Below are positions 37,662 to 48,804 of a stretch of DNA of 64,000 nucleotides, in pieces (the first letter of the stretch is position 1; each line of letters begins with the position of its first letter). The notes beneath the pieces were generated by a model that was not told the origin of the DNA, made no database searches, and worked only from the letters and a program-made list of their open reading frames with translations. Location: assembly GCA_015655075.1 (NCBI GenBank), contig JAATFT010000006.1, positions 22,081 through 86,080 of the forward strand, in the 5' to 3' direction. The DNA comes from Clostridiales bacterium (lineage in GTDB: Bacteria; Bacillota; Clostridia; Lachnospirales; Lachnospiraceae). Made by a program: the position numbers and the translations under genes.

Positions 37662-38470
37662 ATTGGTTAATGGAATTAACAAAAACAGATAAAGCAGTTA
37701 TTGCAATGTGTCATTTGCAAGCTCTGCCCGGTGACCCGTATTTTGATAAAGATAAGGGTATGGATTATGTTCTTCAAAAGGCAAGGGAAGATTTGCACGC
37801 TCTGCAGGACGGTGGTGTTGACGCCGTTATGTTTTCTAATGAATTCAGCCTTCCGTATCTTACGGATGTGAAACCTGTTACGGTTGCGGCCATGGCAAAT
37901 ATTATCGGTGAACTCAAGCCTGAAATTAAAATTCCGTATGGAGTAAATGTACTCTGGGATGCAAAAAAATCAATTGATTTGGCAATCGCTACCGGTGCAG
38001 AATTTGTGAGGGAAATCTTTACCGGTGTGTATGGAAGTGATTTTGGCTTGTGGAATACGGATGTTGGAGAAACCATAAGACATCAAAGAGCTGTAAATGC
38101 AGAAAATGTAAAGCTTTTATTTAACATTGTCCCTGAGTCGGCAAAGTATATTGTTGATCGGGACCTATGCCAAATTGCAAAGTCAACAGTATTTGTAGGC
38201 CGGCCGGATGCTCTTTGTGTATCCGGATTGACAGCCGGAACACCAACGGATTTTACAGCGCTTAAAAGAGTAAAAGAAACGGTGCCGGATACAGTTGTTT
38301 TAGCAAATACAGGAGTTAATGAGGATAACTATAAAGAACAGTTATCTATAGCAGATGGCGCTGTTATAGGGACTGCATTTAAGTTTGACGGTAAATTTGA
38401 AAATATGGTAGATATTAACCGGGTTAAAGAACTTATGGATAAGATTAAAGAATTTCGTGCATCGATATGA
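37658..38470 (+). CDS. BtpA/SgcQ-family TIM-barrel protein
   Basis: A 270-residue protein with VIAMCHLQALPGDPYFD, GGVDAVMFSNEFSLPY, IPYGVNVLWDAKKSIDLA and the phosphate-site-like segment ADGAVIGTAFKFDGKFEN. These match the BtpA/SgcQ family, predicted TIM barrels of unsettled function. E. coli SgcQ lies in the sgc sugar operon. The AAAGGAG site is inside the HAD gene. Co-translation with the HAD enzyme points to consecutive pathway steps. Confidence 0.88.
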   Translation: MNWLMELTKTDKAVIAMCHLQALPGDPYFDKDKGMDYVLQKAREDLHALQDGGVDAVMFSNEFSLPYLTDVKPVTVAAMANIIGELKPEIKIPYGVNVLWDAKKSIDLAIATGAEFVREIFTGVYGSDFGLWNTDVGETIRHQRAVNAENVKLLFNIVPESAKYIVDRDLCQIAKSTVFVGRPDALCVSGLTAGTPTDFTALKRVKETVPDTVVLANTGVNEDNYKEQLSIADGAVIGTAFKFDGKFENMVDINRVKELMDKIKEFRASI

Positions 38471-38483
38471 GGAGGTGAAGGAT

Positions 38484-39590
38484 ATGAATATGAAAGAAAC
38501 ACTTGATTTACTGGAAAAATTTACTGGAATACCTTCGCCCAGCGGAAATGAAATGGGGTTGGCTAGAGAAGTCTATAAACAAATGAAGACTCTTTGCAAG
38601 GAAGTGGAAGTGGATAATCTGGGAAATGTTATGGGATGTATAACCGGCCGTAAGCCGGGTGCAAAGAGAGTTCTTCTTTCCGCACATATGGATGAGGTAT
38701 CATTCATGGTACATAAAATTCAACCGGACGGCTTTATTAAAATAACACGTAATGGAGGTATTCCCGAGAAAAATTTATTGGGGCTGGTAGTGGAATTAAT
38801 GACGGATAAAGGCTCCATATTGGGATTGATTGGAACGCGTTCCCATCACTTAACGGGAATGGATCAGCGATATGTGGTTGTGCCCATGGAGGATTTATAT
38901 ATTGATGCAGGATTTACCAGTGCAGAAGAAGCAGCAGAAGCCGGTGTGAGAGTTGGTACACCTGTTGTCTATAAAAGAACTTTTTTTATAAACGGAAGCC
39001 GGATTTTTTCCAACGCATTAGATGACCGTATAGGGCTTACTTCAATGATACAAGCCGGGAAATTAATGGCTGAAATGGATATTCCGGCTGAGATATGGAT
39101 TGCCGGAAGTGTTCAGGAAGAATGGAGCTTAAGAGGAATACTGCCTATTGTGAGGTATTTGCAGCCGGACGCCCATTTATGCTGCGATATGTATCCTGCA
39201 ACAGATACACCTGATTTATTGGAAAAGGCGGACCTAGCTCTTGGAAAAGGGCCGGTTGTCAGCGAATACAATTTTCATGGCAGAGGTACATTAATGGGAT
39301 TGATTCCTGATCCCGTTCTGAGAAATTCAGCGATTGAAGCCGCTGCCCTGTTAGGCTTTCCTGTTCAAAGAGGTGTATTAATCGGTGTATTAACGGAGGC
39401 CTCCTATGTTCAGACGGAGGGCCGCGGTGTTGCTACACTGGATATAGCGATTCCTGCAAGATATTCCCACTCCGGGATTGAAAGCAGTGATGTGAATGAT
39501 TTAGACCAATATATTCAGCTTATTGCAAAAACTGTAGAGGTTTGGCTTCAAAAACCTGTTCAAAATAGAAGGGATCTGATTCTTCAGTAA
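38484..39590 (+). CDS. M42-family metallopeptidase (SgcX/FrvX-like)
   Basis: A 368-residue dinuclear zinc enzyme starting ATG 38484 behind AGGAGGTGAAGG. Visible metal and catalytic segments: LLSAHMDEVSFMV, the ALDDRIG region, SVQEEWSLRG (general-base glutamates) and CDMYPATDTPD. It resembles aminopeptidase/endoglucanase-annotated M42 proteins such as SgcX. In this setting an amide or glycosyl-amide hydrolysis on a small molecule is as plausible as peptide cleavage. Confidence 0.88.
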   Translation: MNMKETLDLLEKFTGIPSPSGNEMGLAREVYKQMKTLCKEVEVDNLGNVMGCITGRKPGAKRVLLSAHMDEVSFMVHKIQPDGFIKITRNGGIPEKNLLGLVVELMTDKGSILGLIGTRSHHLTGMDQRYVVVPMEDLYIDAGFTSAEEAAEAGVRVGTPVVYKRTFFINGSRIFSNALDDRIGLTSMIQAGKLMAEMDIPAEIWIAGSVQEEWSLRGILPIVRYLQPDAHLCCDMYPATDTPDLLEKADLALGKGPVVSEYNFHGRGTLMGLIPDPVLRNSAIEAAALLGFPVQRGVLIGVLTEASYVQTEGRGVATLDIAIPARYSHSGIESSDVNDLDQYIQLIAKTVEVWLQKPVQNRRDLILQ

Positions 39591-39678
39591 GAGATAAAAA
39601 TAAGATTAATCTGCCGAATTATCTGACAATATCAGGTCTGCGAGAGGCCTGCTGAATTATATACGAGGAGTGATAATT

Positions 39679-41388
39679 ATGACGTATTTTCCGGCAAAGT
39701 TTACATTTGCCTGGTTAAGGAGCTGTTATGAATCCGGTGAAGTGACTCCGACAATGGTGGCAGAAGAAATAATTAGAAGAGCGGAAAAGTATGAAGCTTA
39801 CAACATCTGGATTGTGAAACCAAAGATGAGCATGCTGGAAAAATATATAGCTGCGCTTCCTGTTATACCGGATAGTAATCATCCATTGTGGGGGATTCCA
39901 TTTGCGATAAAAGATAATATTGATTTAGAAAAAGTACCGACAACTGCTGCATGTAAAGATTATGAATATATGCCAAAAGAAAATGCCACCGTTGTAGCTA
40001 AGCTAATCGCATCAGGCGCTATTCCTGTAGGCAAGACCAATTTAGACCAATTTGCTACGGGTTTGGTAGGAACCAGAAGTCCATATGGAGAAGTACATAA
40101 TGCTTTGCAACCGGAGTTAATCAGCGGCGGTTCAAGTTCTGGTTCGGCAGTGGCAGTAGCACTTGGGATGGCAGCTTTTTCTTTAGGAACCGATACCGCC
40201 GGTTCCGGCCGTGTTCCGGCAGCATTAAACTGCCTGGTTGGTTATAAACCGGCTCTGGGAGCCTGGTCTACCAAAGGCGTCGTACCTGCTTGTGCAAGTC
40301 TTGATAGCGTAACGGTTTTTGCCAATAATCTGGAGGATGCACAGGCAGTCAATCTGTCGGTCAGAGGTTTTGATGAAGATTGCTGTTGGTCTAGAAAGTA
40401 TGCGGTTCCAATCGGGAAACTTCCGAAAAAAATCTGCCTGGCGAAGGACAGCATGAAGTTTTATGGACCTTTTGCTGAAATATATAAACAAAAATGGTAT
40501 CGGGCGTTAGATAGAATCAGGAACATGGGAATAGAGATTGAATGTATCGATTATTCTATATTTCAAAAAGCTGCGGCCCTTTTATATAATGGTCCGTGGG
40601 TAGCGGAGAGATGGGAAGGATTAGGTGATTTTGTAGAAGTAAACCGTGAAAAGGTATTTCCGGTTACGGAAAAGATTCTCCGGTCAGGAAGTAATTCTGA
40701 GTATACAGCCGTTAAACTATTTAAAGCCATGCATAAAATACAGGAATATCGTGCTTTGATAAAGAAAATACTGAAAGACGCCGTTCTGGTCATGCCGACA
40801 GCTGGCGGGACCTTTACAAGAGAACAGGTCAGGGAGAATCCGATAGAGACTAACAGTCAGATGGGTTTATATACGAATCATTGTAATCTTCTTGATCTGT
40901 GCGCTGTTGCAGTTCCTACAGAAAGCGGATGTAATAAAATTCCTTTTGGGATCACGATTTTTGGCTTAGCGGATTCGGAAAATCTGATATTAGGTACGGC
41001 AAGGGCTTTTTTGAAAAAGGAAGCTATGAAAATTGCGGTTTGCGGCTTACATAAAAAGGGATATCCGTTAGAGAGCCAATTGGTAGAACTTGGAGCTATG
41101 TATTTAGAGAGTACAAGAACAGCTGCATGTTATAAGCTATATGAATTAGATACTATACCGGCAAAACCTGGCATGATTAAGAGTGTGGAGGGAGGAGAAT
41201 CTATTGCTGTAGATATCTATGAAATGCCCATAGAGAATTTTGGGAAGCTAATGCTTCGGATATCTGCACCGTTATGTTTGGGAATGGTAGAACTAAGCAG
41301 CGGTGAAAATGTAGCAGGATTCCTATGTGAGGATTATCAGACAGCAAAAGCAAAAGATATTACGACATATAGGGCATTTACATTGTAA
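39679..41388 (+). CDS. Allophanate hydrolase-like amidase
   Basis: A 569-residue two-domain enzyme, ATG 39679 after GAGGAG. The amidase-signature domain (1-440) has the triad K78 (FAIKDNID), a cis-Ser near 153 (SGGSSSGSA) and nucleophile S176 (TDTAGSGRVPA). The C-terminal domain (about 450-569) has GLHKKGYPLESQLVELGA, RTAACYKLYELD and FGKLMLRISAPLCLGMVELS, matching the AtzF/allophanate hydrolase C-terminal domain. Allophanate hydrolase makes ammonia and CO2. No urea carboxylase gene accompanies it, so its substrate may be another ureido compound. Confidence 0.88.
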   Translation: MTYFPAKFTFAWLRSCYESGEVTPTMVAEEIIRRAEKYEAYNIWIVKPKMSMLEKYIAALPVIPDSNHPLWGIPFAIKDNIDLEKVPTTAACKDYEYMPKENATVVAKLIASGAIPVGKTNLDQFATGLVGTRSPYGEVHNALQPELISGGSSSGSAVAVALGMAAFSLGTDTAGSGRVPAALNCLVGYKPALGAWSTKGVVPACASLDSVTVFANNLEDAQAVNLSVRGFDEDCCWSRKYAVPIGKLPKKICLAKDSMKFYGPFAEIYKQKWYRALDRIRNMGIEIECIDYSIFQKAAALLYNGPWVAERWEGLGDFVEVNREKVFPVTEKILRSGSNSEYTAVKLFKAMHKIQEYRALIKKILKDAVLVMPTAGGTFTREQVRENPIETNSQMGLYTNHCNLLDLCAVAVPTESGCNKIPFGITIFGLADSENLILGTARAFLKKEAMKIAVCGLHKKGYPLESQLVELGAMYLESTRTAACYKLYELDTIPAKPGMIKSVEGGESIAVDIYEMPIENFGKLMLRISAPLCLGMVELSSGENVAGFLCEDYQTAKAKDITTYRAFTL

Positions 41389-41485
41389 GGATATTTAATG
41401 AGTAGTAGCTTTGGCTGCCATCAAGAGTAAGAATGAACCTTACTTTGCAATTATATTTCAACATATCAAAAAACTTTGTAGCCAT

Positions 41486-41554
41486 TGCAAATTTTAAAGC
41501 AATGGCTTTTCCAATCCATCTGGAAGAACCAGTTACCAAAACATTTTTTGTCTT
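41486..41554 (-). pseudogene. Short-chain dehydrogenase N-terminal scrap
   Basis: On the minus strand about 23 codons read KTKNVLVTGSSRWIGKAIAL, the cofactor-binding start of a FabG-like SDR with W in place of the usual G. The frame then continues into unrelated sequence, so only a fragment remains. It lies between the amidase gene and the transposase remnant. Confidence 0.6.
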
Positions 41555-41635
41555 ATAGGAACTCCGTTTCAATAATTTTTTAGAATTTAAAGAACAGTAT
41601 AAAATATCCACAAGCACTGTTCAGGGCAAAATTAG

Positions 41636-41992
41636 GCATACCTACGCAGTCAGCAATTGCAGAAAAAATCCGGAAAAAAGAGCCGATTATGTATTGGCAT
41701 TAAAGGGAAATCCGGGAATTCTGTATGATGATGTACGGATTTATCTAAAGTAGGAAGAGATAAAATGTAAGGTAAAAGAAATCTATATAAAGACAGTGGA
41801 GAAGGCCCATGGTCAGGTAGAGTTAAGAGAATACTACCAAACTGAAAAAATAGAGCGGTTAACACAAAAAGTGCAGTGGAAAGGGGTGAAAAGTACCGGA
41901 ATGGAGGAAAAGACCATTCTAAAAGGGGAAAAGGAAGAAAAAAATACCGGTATTATATCAGCAGTCTGAAGGAAAACTTAGAGTTATTTACT
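41636..41992 (+). pseudogene. ISAs1-family transposase remnant
   Basis: Pieces of one transposase appear in successive frames: TQSAIAEKIRKK, then ADYVLALKGNPGILYDDV, a TAG stop at about 41752, then VEKAHGQVELREYYQ, VQWKGVKSTGMEEKTI and finally RYYISSLKENLELF. Order and content match the ISAs1/H-repeat DDE transposases. At least two frameshifts and one stop make it inactive, and both ends are missing. Together with the SDR scrap it marks an old insertion or deletion scar upstream of rpsL. Confidence 0.8.
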
Positions 41993-42025
41993 ATTTACAG
42001 CTTCAGAATTATTATTTTTAAACCC

Positions 42026-42054
42026 TTGACATTATTTGAAATATAAAGTATAAT
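42026..42054 (+). promoter_or_regulatory. Promoter of rpsL-rpsG
   Basis: TTGACA (42026-42031), 17 bp, TATAAT (42049-42054), about 100 bp before rpsL. Confidence 0.85.
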
Positions 42055-42157
42055 CAGTAAGCGCGATTTTATATTGCGTATATATTTGTGTGTATTTAAT
42101 ATAAAATAATAACAGGCAGCCCAAGTAATTTTAATAATCATCAGGAGGTGAAAATTA

Positions 42158-42577
42158 ATGCCTACATTTAATCAATTAGTTAGAAAAGGTAGAAAGACAG
42201 TTGAGAAGAAATCTACTTCTCCGGCTCTTCAAAAAGGATTTAATTCCTTAAATAAGAGAGCTACCGACAGTTCAGCACCCCAAAAAAGAGGTGTTTGTAC
42301 GGCGGTCAGAACAGCTACTCCTAAGAAACCTAATTCAGCTCTTAGAAAAATCGCCAGAGTTCGTCTTTCTAACGGTATCGAAGTAACAAGCTATATTCCG
42401 GGTGAAGGTCATAACCTTCAGGAGCATAGTGTTGTTCTGATCAGAGGCGGCAGGGTAAAGGATTTACCCGGTACCCGTTATCATATTGTCAGAGGCACAC
42501 TGGATACCGCAGGTGTTGCCAAGAGAAGGCAGGCTCGTTCCAAATATGGAGCAAAGAAACCGAAAACAGGTAAATAA
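42158..42577 (+). CDS. rpsL: Small ribosomal subunit protein uS12
   Basis: A 139-residue protein ([19 protein letters not shown]). It has [20 protein letters not shown] and [20 protein letters not shown], the decoding-centre loops where streptomycin-resistance changes occur; the usual lysines are present. Ribosome site AGGAGGTG. Confidence 0.98.
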   Translation: MPTFNQLVRKGRKTVEKKSTSPALQKGFNSLNKRATDSSAPQKRGVCTAVRTATPKKPNSALRKIARVRLSNGIEVTSYIPGEGHNLQEHSVVLIRGGRVKDLPGTRYHIVRGTLDTAGVAKRRQARSKYGAKKPKTGK

Positions 42578-42740
42578 ATTTAGGTTTTTTCACTAATCAT
42601 TAAGTGCCGGGTTAATTTTTAATCAGATTTCTGATAAAATTTATGGGCTGCGTTTTATCGCCGAATCTTTAAGAAACTTGTTTTCTGACAGATGGGATAG
42701 ATTTGAAAAAGAGTTAAACTGAGCGCGAACACAATGAAAG

Positions 42741-43320
<580 letters not shown>

Positions 43321-43344
43321 GAACAGCTAAAATAATGGATGCTT

Positions 43345-43372
43345 TTGGCAGTACTTATACTTCTGGTATAAT
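43345..43372 (+). promoter_or_regulatory. Possible fusA promoter
   Basis: TTGGCA (43345-43350), 16 bp, TATAAT (43367-43372), giving a leader of about 425 nt. The rest of the 484-bp rpsG-fusA spacer is very AT-rich with no recognised element, and other starts closer to fusA are possible. Confidence 0.45.
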
Positions 43373-43804
43373 TACTACTGTCGGTGGTATATTATAGAAG
43401 CGGGATATTTGTTCTTGCAATCAGATAGAGGGGGAATTCCGCCCATTAATCAAAACTGAAAATGCATTTTTACAAACTGTATTATGGAAGCAACAAGTTT
43501 AATTCTATAATCAGCCTGACTGCGCAAATTTACTACAAAAAGCATAGCTTATTATTGAAAGCGGCAATTAACTATATAAGTTTATCTATTAACTATAAAC
43601 TAAAAGTATTATAATTATATTAGGCAATTTTGTATTTAATTATTTATATATTTACAGCAATATATATTTAATTAAGCATTTATCTAAATATTTTTATTTA
43701 TATTTTTTACAATGTAATTATTGAAATAGCCCATTATTACATTATTATTATTGAATTTGATTGTAATGGAATGGGTGGACTACTTGAATTAAGGAGGAAT
43801 TTCC

Positions 43805-45925
43805 TTGGCTGGAAGAGAATATCCGTTAGAGAGAACTAGGAACATCGGCATTATGGCTCATATAGATGCAGGCAAGACAACACTTACCGAGCGTATCTTA
43901 TACTATACCGGTGTAAACTATAAAATAGGCGATACCCATGAAGGGACTGCAACCATGGACTGGATGGAGCAGGAACAGGAAAGGGGTATCACAATTACTT
44001 CAGCCGCTACAACCTGTCACTGGACTCAGGAATTTGAACATAAAAAGATTCCTGGTGCGTTAGAACATCGTATCAATATTATTGATACACCGGGACACGT
44101 TGACTTCACAGTTGAAGTTGAACGTTCCTTACGTGTACTGGATAGTGCGGTGGGTGTATTCTGTGCCAAGGGCGGTGTTGAGCCCCAGTCCGAGACAGTA
44201 TGGCGTCAGGCTGATAAATACAATGTACCCAGAATCGCATTTGTAAATAAAATGGACATTTCGGGTGCGGATTTCTACAACGTTGTAAGCATGATTAAAA
44301 CCAGATTGAGCAAGAATCCTGTGCCGATCCAATTACCAATCGGCAAGGAAGACAGCTTTGTGGGTTTGATTGATTTATTTGAAATGAAAGCTTATTATTA
44401 TAATGATGATAAGGGCGAAGACATTTCAATCAAAGAAATTCCGGATGATATGAAGGAATTAGCTGATAAATACAGAGCGGATATGATTGAATCCATCTGC
44501 GAAACGAATGACGATTTAATCGAAAAGTTTTTAGAAGGGGAAGAACCTACTACAGAAGAATTAAAAGCAGCTCTTAGAAGAGCCACCATAGATGTTAAAA
44601 TTATACCTGTAACCTGCGGCTCCGCATACCGGAATAAGGGTGTTCAGAAATTATTGGATGCCGTTATCGAATATATGCCGGCACCTACGGATATTCCCGA
44701 TATTAAAGGTGTTGATGAAGAAGGCAACGAGGTTCATAGAAAATCTTCTGATGAAGAACCTTTTGCAGCATTGGTATTTAAGATTATGGCCGATCCTTTT
44801 GTAGGAAAACTTGCTTTTTTTAGAGTTTATTCCGGTACTTTAAACGCCGGTTCATATGTACTTAACTCTACAAAAGAAAAGAAAGAACGGGTTGGGCGTA
44901 TCCTGCAGATGCATGCAAATAAGAGAGAAGACCTTGAAAAGGTATATTCAGGAGATATTGCGTCAGCAGTTGGTTTTAAAGTAAGCACTACCGGTGATAC
45001 CATCTGTGATGAAAAATTTCCTGTTATCCTGGAATCCATGGAATTCCCTGAACCGGTTATCGAGGTTTCCATTGAACCTAAAACAAAAGCCGGACAGGAT
45101 AAAATGGGTGAGGCTCTTGCAAAACTTGCGGAAGAAGACCCTACCTTCAGATGTTATACCAATGAAGAAACCGGTCAGACTATTATTGCCGGTATGGGTG
45201 AGCTCCACCTTGAAATTATTGTAGACAGACTTTTAAGAGAATTTAAAGTGGAAGCGAATGTAGGCGCGCCTCAGGTCGCTTACAAAGAAACCTTTACGAA
45301 AGCCGTTGAAGTTGACAGTAAATATGCAAAGCAATCCGGCGGCCGGGGTCAGTACGGACACTGTAAAGTCAGATTTGAGCCGATGGATGCCAATGCGGAG
45401 AAGACCTTCGAATTCGTTTCCAGTGTTGTCGGCGGTGCTATTCCGAAGGAATACATCCCCGCAATAGGCGCCGGTATCGAAGAAGCGGCCAAGGCCGGTA
45501 TTCTTGGAGGATATCCTGTTCTTGGCATTAAAGCAACTGTATTTGACGGTTCCTACCATGAAGTCGATTCCAGCGAAATGGCATTTAAGATTGCCGGTTC
45601 CATGGCATTTAAGGATGCGATGCAAAAAGCAGGAGCGGTTCTCCTTGAGCCAATCATGAGAGTGGAGGTTACCGTACCGGAGGATTATATGGGTGACGTT
45701 ATCGGGGATGTCAGTTCGCGCCGCGGACGTATCGAAGGAACCGAAGATGTTAACGGCACCAAGCTAATCAGAGGCTATGTACCGTTGTCTGAAATGTTCG
45801 GCTATTCAACCGCCTTACGTTCCAGAACACAGGGCAGGGGTGCTTACTCCATGTTCTTTTCAAGCTATGAACCGGTTCCTAAGAATGTACAGGAAAAGGT
45901 ATTGGCGGCGAAGGGTAAAAATTAA
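43805..45925 (+). CDS. fusA: Elongation factor G
   Basis: A 706-residue GTPase starting at TTG 43805 behind AAGGAGGAA. G-motifs: G1 [10 protein letters not shown]2 [12 protein letters not shown]3 DTPGHVDF, G4 NKMD. Domains II-V follow, with [18 protein letters not shown] in domain IV. It drives tRNA-mRNA translocation. The long spacers before and after it suggest separate control from rpsG and tuf. Confidence 0.98.
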   Translation: MAGREYPLERTRNIGIMAHIDAGKTTLTERILYYTGVNYKIGDTHEGTATMDWMEQEQERGITITSAATTCHWTQEFEHKKIPGALEHRINIIDTPGHVDFTVEVERSLRVLDSAVGVFCAKGGVEPQSETVWRQADKYNVPRIAFVNKMDISGADFYNVVSMIKTRLSKNPVPIQLPIGKEDSFVGLIDLFEMKAYYYNDDKGEDISIKEIPDDMKELADKYRADMIESICETNDDLIEKFLEGEEPTTEELKAALRRATIDVKIIPVTCGSAYRNKGVQKLLDAVIEYMPAPTDIPDIKGVDEEGNEVHRKSSDEEPFAALVFKIMADPFVGKLAFFRVYSGTLNAGSYVLNSTKEKKERVGRILQMHANKREDLEKVYSGDIASAVGFKVSTTGDTICDEKFPVILESMEFPEPVIEVSIEPKTKAGQDKMGEALAKLAEEDPTFRCYTNEETGQTIIAGMGELHLEIIVDRLLREFKVEANVGAPQVAYKETFTKAVEVDSKYAKQSGGRGQYGHCKVRFEPMDANAEKTFEFVSSVVGGAIPKEYIPAIGAGIEEAAKAGILGGYPVLGIKATVFDGSYHEVDSSEMAFKIAGSMAFKDAMQKAGAVLLEPIMRVEVTVPEDYMGDVIGDVSSRRGRIEGTEDVNGTKLIRGYVPLSEMFGYSTALRSRTQGRGAYSMFFSSYEPVPKNVQEKVLAAKGKN

Positions 45926-46085
45926 AGCAGTTTAATAAATATGGTTTTCAGCGTTTTTGTGTTGCATAAACGTATAGAAACGTTAGTTCGTAAGTAACGA
46001 GTAACGGAACAGTCACCATTTAATAATCAATTTTTTGTTTAAAATGAATTATGCACAAAAAATTTGCGCGATTCATTAATTTAGC

Positions 46086-46114
46086 TTGAAAATGTTTCTA
46101 AATTGAAATATAAT
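46086..46114 (+). promoter_or_regulatory. Promoter of tuf
   Basis: TTGAAA (46086-46091), 17 bp, TATAAT (46109-46114), about 90 bp before the gene. Confidence 0.75.
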
Positions 46115-46206
46115 TAGGCATATAAGACAAACCCAATAGCCCAATGCGGGCAGTGCAATAAGCACGTGCTTATGAAAAGCATTAAATTAAAGGAGGACTT
46201 TATAAA

Positions 46207-47400
46207 ATGGCTAAAGCTAAGTTCGAAAGAACTAAACCACATTGTAATATCGGAACCATTGGTCACGTAGATCATGGTAAAACTACATTAACAGCAGCGA
46301 TTACTAAGACTCTTCATGAAAGATTAGGTACAGGTCAGGCTATAGCATTCGACCAGATCGATAAGGCACCGGAGGAAAGAGAAAGAGGTATTACTATCTC
46401 TACTGCTCACGTTGAATATGAATCCAAAAAAAGACATTATGCTCACGTTGACTGCCCGGGACATGCCGATTACGTTAAGAACATGATTACCGGAGCTGCC
46501 CAGATGGACGGTGCTATTCTTGTTGTTGCCGCTACTGACGGTGTTATGGCTCAGACAAAAGAGCACATCTTATTAGCCCGTCAGGTAGGTGTTCCTTATA
46601 TCGTTGTGTTTATGAACAAATGCGATATGGTTGATGACCCCGAATTACTTGAATTAGTAGAAATGGAAATCAGGGAATTATTGACAGAGTATGGATTCCC
46701 CGGCGATGACACACCTATTATCCAGGGTTCTGCTTTAAAAGCTCTGGAAGATCCCAGCAGTTCCTGGGGAGATAAGGTTCTGGAATTATTGGATGCTGTT
46801 GACAGCTGGATTCCGGACCCTCAAAGAGAGACAGATAAGCCTTTCTTAATGCCGGTAGAAGACGTATTCTCTATCACAGGGCGTGGTACTGTTGCCACAG
46901 GCCGTGTGGAACGAGGCGTTCTTCATATATCTGAAGAAGTTGAAATCATTGGCGTTAAAGAGGAAATCCGTAAAGTTGTTGTAACCGGTATTGAAATGTT
47001 CAGAAAGCTTCTTGATGAGGCACAGGCTGGTGACAACATCGGTGCACTTCTTCGTGGTGTTCAGAGAAATGAAATCGAAAGAGGGCAGGTTCTTTGCAAA
47101 CCAGGTTCAATTAAATGCCACAAGAAATTTACTGCACAGGTTTATGTATTGACGAAAGACGAAGGTGGACGTCATACTCCATTCTTTAACAACTACAGAC
47201 CCCAGTTTTATTTCAGAACAACCGACGTGACTGGTGTATGCAACCTTCCGGAAGGCACAGAAATGTGTATGCCTGGTGACAATATTGAAATGTCCATCGA
47301 ATTAATCCATCCTATCGCTATGGAGCAAGGTTTAGGTTTTGCTATCCGTGAAGGCGGCAGGACAGTTGGTTCAGGTAAAGTTGCTACCATTATTGAATAA
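46207..47400 (+). CDS. tuf: Elongation factor Tu
   Basis: A 397-residue GTPase. G1 [10 protein letters not shown]2 [14 protein letters not shown]3 [17 protein letters not shown]4 NKCD. The C-terminal FRTTDVTG and [15 protein letters not shown] are standard. It delivers aminoacyl-tRNA to the ribosome. Ribosome site AAGGAGG. Confidence 0.99.
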   Translation: MAKAKFERTKPHCNIGTIGHVDHGKTTLTAAITKTLHERLGTGQAIAFDQIDKAPEERERGITISTAHVEYESKKRHYAHVDCPGHADYVKNMITGAAQMDGAILVVAATDGVMAQTKEHILLARQVGVPYIVVFMNKCDMVDDPELLELVEMEIRELLTEYGFPGDDTPIIQGSALKALEDPSSSWGDKVLELLDAVDSWIPDPQRETDKPFLMPVEDVFSITGRGTVATGRVERGVLHISEEVEIIGVKEEIRKVVVTGIEMFRKLLDEAQAGDNIGALLRGVQRNEIERGQVLCKPGSIKCHKKFTAQVYVLTKDEGGRHTPFFNNYRPQFYFRTTDVTGVCNLPEGTEMCMPGDNIEMSIELIHPIAMEQGLGFAIREGGRTVGSGKVATIIE

Positions 47401-47410
47401 TTAAAAAGTT

Positions 47411-47447
47411 ACCCCTGGCCCTTGGTTTTATAAGGCTGGGGGTTTTC
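47411..47447 (+). terminator. Intrinsic terminator after tuf
   Basis: ACCCCTGGCCCTT pairs with AAGGCTGGGGGT and is followed by TTTT. Confidence 0.85.
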
Positions 47448-47524
47448 TAATACTGCCTCGATTCTGTAATTTCTTAATTCTTTCTTAAAAATAGCCGAAA
47501 TAGGCATTTTTTTTAAAATATCCT

Positions 47525-47553
47525 TTGAAATATTCCCAAAATACGTATATAAT
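47525..47553 (+). promoter_or_regulatory. Promoter of mreB-flagellar rod operon
   Basis: TTGAAA (47525-47530), 17 bp, TATAAT (47548-47553), with a leader of about 190 nt. The 47448-47746 spacer shows nothing else; in Bacillus this position carries spoIIID, which is missing here. Confidence 0.65.
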
Positions 47554-47746
47554 ATATTCATGTATGTTTAACTGACAGTGTATTGGAAAAAATTTGAATA
47601 TACAATACTGAATTAGGCTGGCGATATCATAAAAATTGGTATTTAAACAATTGATTTAAACAAATGAATAGGATATAAGTCTGCGGCATCTCATAATGTG
47701 ATAGGCCTGCAGGCAGAATATAACCAGGAAGTGAAAGGAGATAATT

Positions 47747-48736
47747 ATGTTAGGCAGTGATATAGGAATTGATTTGGGAACAGCAAGTGTGTTGGTTTAT
47801 ATAAAGGGAAAGGGTGTAGTATTGAAAGAGCCATCGGTTGTTGCCTTTGATAGAGATACCAATAAAATTAAAGCAATCGGAGAAGAAGCAAGGTTAATGC
47901 TTGGAAGAACTCCCGGTAATATTGTTGCTGTACGTCCGTTAAGACAGGGTGTGATTTCGGATTATACCGTAACGGAGAAAATGCTTAAGTATTTTATCCA
48001 GAAGGCGGTAGGCAAGCAGCGTTTCCGTAAGCCCAGAATCAGTGTATGTGTGCCAAGCGGTGTCACTGAAGTTGAGAAAAAAGCGGTAGAGGATGCAACA
48101 TACCAGGCAGGTGCCAGAGAAGTTGCAATTATAGAAGAGCCAATTGCCGCGGCAATCGGTGCAGGTATCGATATTTCCAGGCCCTGCGGTAATATGATCG
48201 TGGATATCGGCGGCGGAACCTCTGATATTGCGGTTATTTCCTTAGGCGGGACGGTAGTCAGTACTTCAATTAAAATTGCCGGTGATGATTTTGACGAAGC
48301 GATTGTCAGATATATGCGTAAGAAGCATAATCTGCTAATTGGTGAAAGAACGGCGGAAGATATTAAAATTAAAATCGGTTCCGCTTATAAAAGGCCGGAG
48401 GTTGTAACCATGGATGTAAGAGGCCGTAATTTAGTTACCGGTCTTCCGAAAACCATTACCGTTACTTCTGATGAAACGGAAGAAGCTTTAAAAGAGACTA
48501 CTTCCCAGATTGTAGAAGCAGTTCACAGTGTCCTGGAGAAAACACCTCCGGAGCTGGCGGCGGATATTGCAGACCGGGGTATTGTGCTGACCGGCGGCGG
48601 ATGTTTGCTTTATGGATTGGAGGAATTAATCGAATCCAAGACTGGTATTAATACTATGACGGCGGAAGATCCTATGACGGCAGTTGCAATCGGTACAGGA
48701 AAATTCGTAGAGTTCTTAAGCGGCAAGAGGGATTAG
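47747..48736 (+). CDS. mreB: Rod-shape actin MreB/Mbl
   Basis: A 329-residue actin homologue. Phosphate 1 IGIDLGTASVLVYIKGKG, phosphate 2 NMIVDIGGGTSDIAVISLG, and the adenosine motif IVLTGGGCLLYGLEELI. It forms membrane filaments that guide lateral wall synthesis. The neighbouring flgF/flgG pair matches the mbl-flhO-flhP arrangement of Bacillus subtilis, so this may be the Mbl paralogue. ATG after AAAGGAG. Confidence 0.95.
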   Translation: MLGSDIGIDLGTASVLVYIKGKGVVLKEPSVVAFDRDTNKIKAIGEEARLMLGRTPGNIVAVRPLRQGVISDYTVTEKMLKYFIQKAVGKQRFRKPRISVCVPSGVTEVEKKAVEDATYQAGAREVAIIEEPIAAAIGAGIDISRPCGNMIVDIGGGTSDIAVISLGGTVVSTSIKIAGDDFDEAIVRYMRKKHNLLIGERTAEDIKIKIGSAYKRPEVVTMDVRGRNLVTGLPKTITVTSDETEEALKETTSQIVEAVHSVLEKTPPELAADIADRGIVLTGGGCLLYGLEELIESKTGINTMTAEDPMTAVAIGTGKFVEFLSGKRD

Positions 48737-48804
48737 CCGATATATATAATAGTGACTGGGATAAGCCTTTTAGTGCCCGAAGGTCGGGAAGATAGGAGTA
48801 ATGT

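Noticed and set aside
41378..41617. A full minus-strand gene of 79 codons
   Set aside because: Only about 23 codons resemble an SDR; the rest is unrelated, so it is called a scrap.
45926..46206. tRNA or small RNA gene between fusA and tuf
   Set aside because: No cloverleaf or terminator was found; only the tuf promoter is supported.
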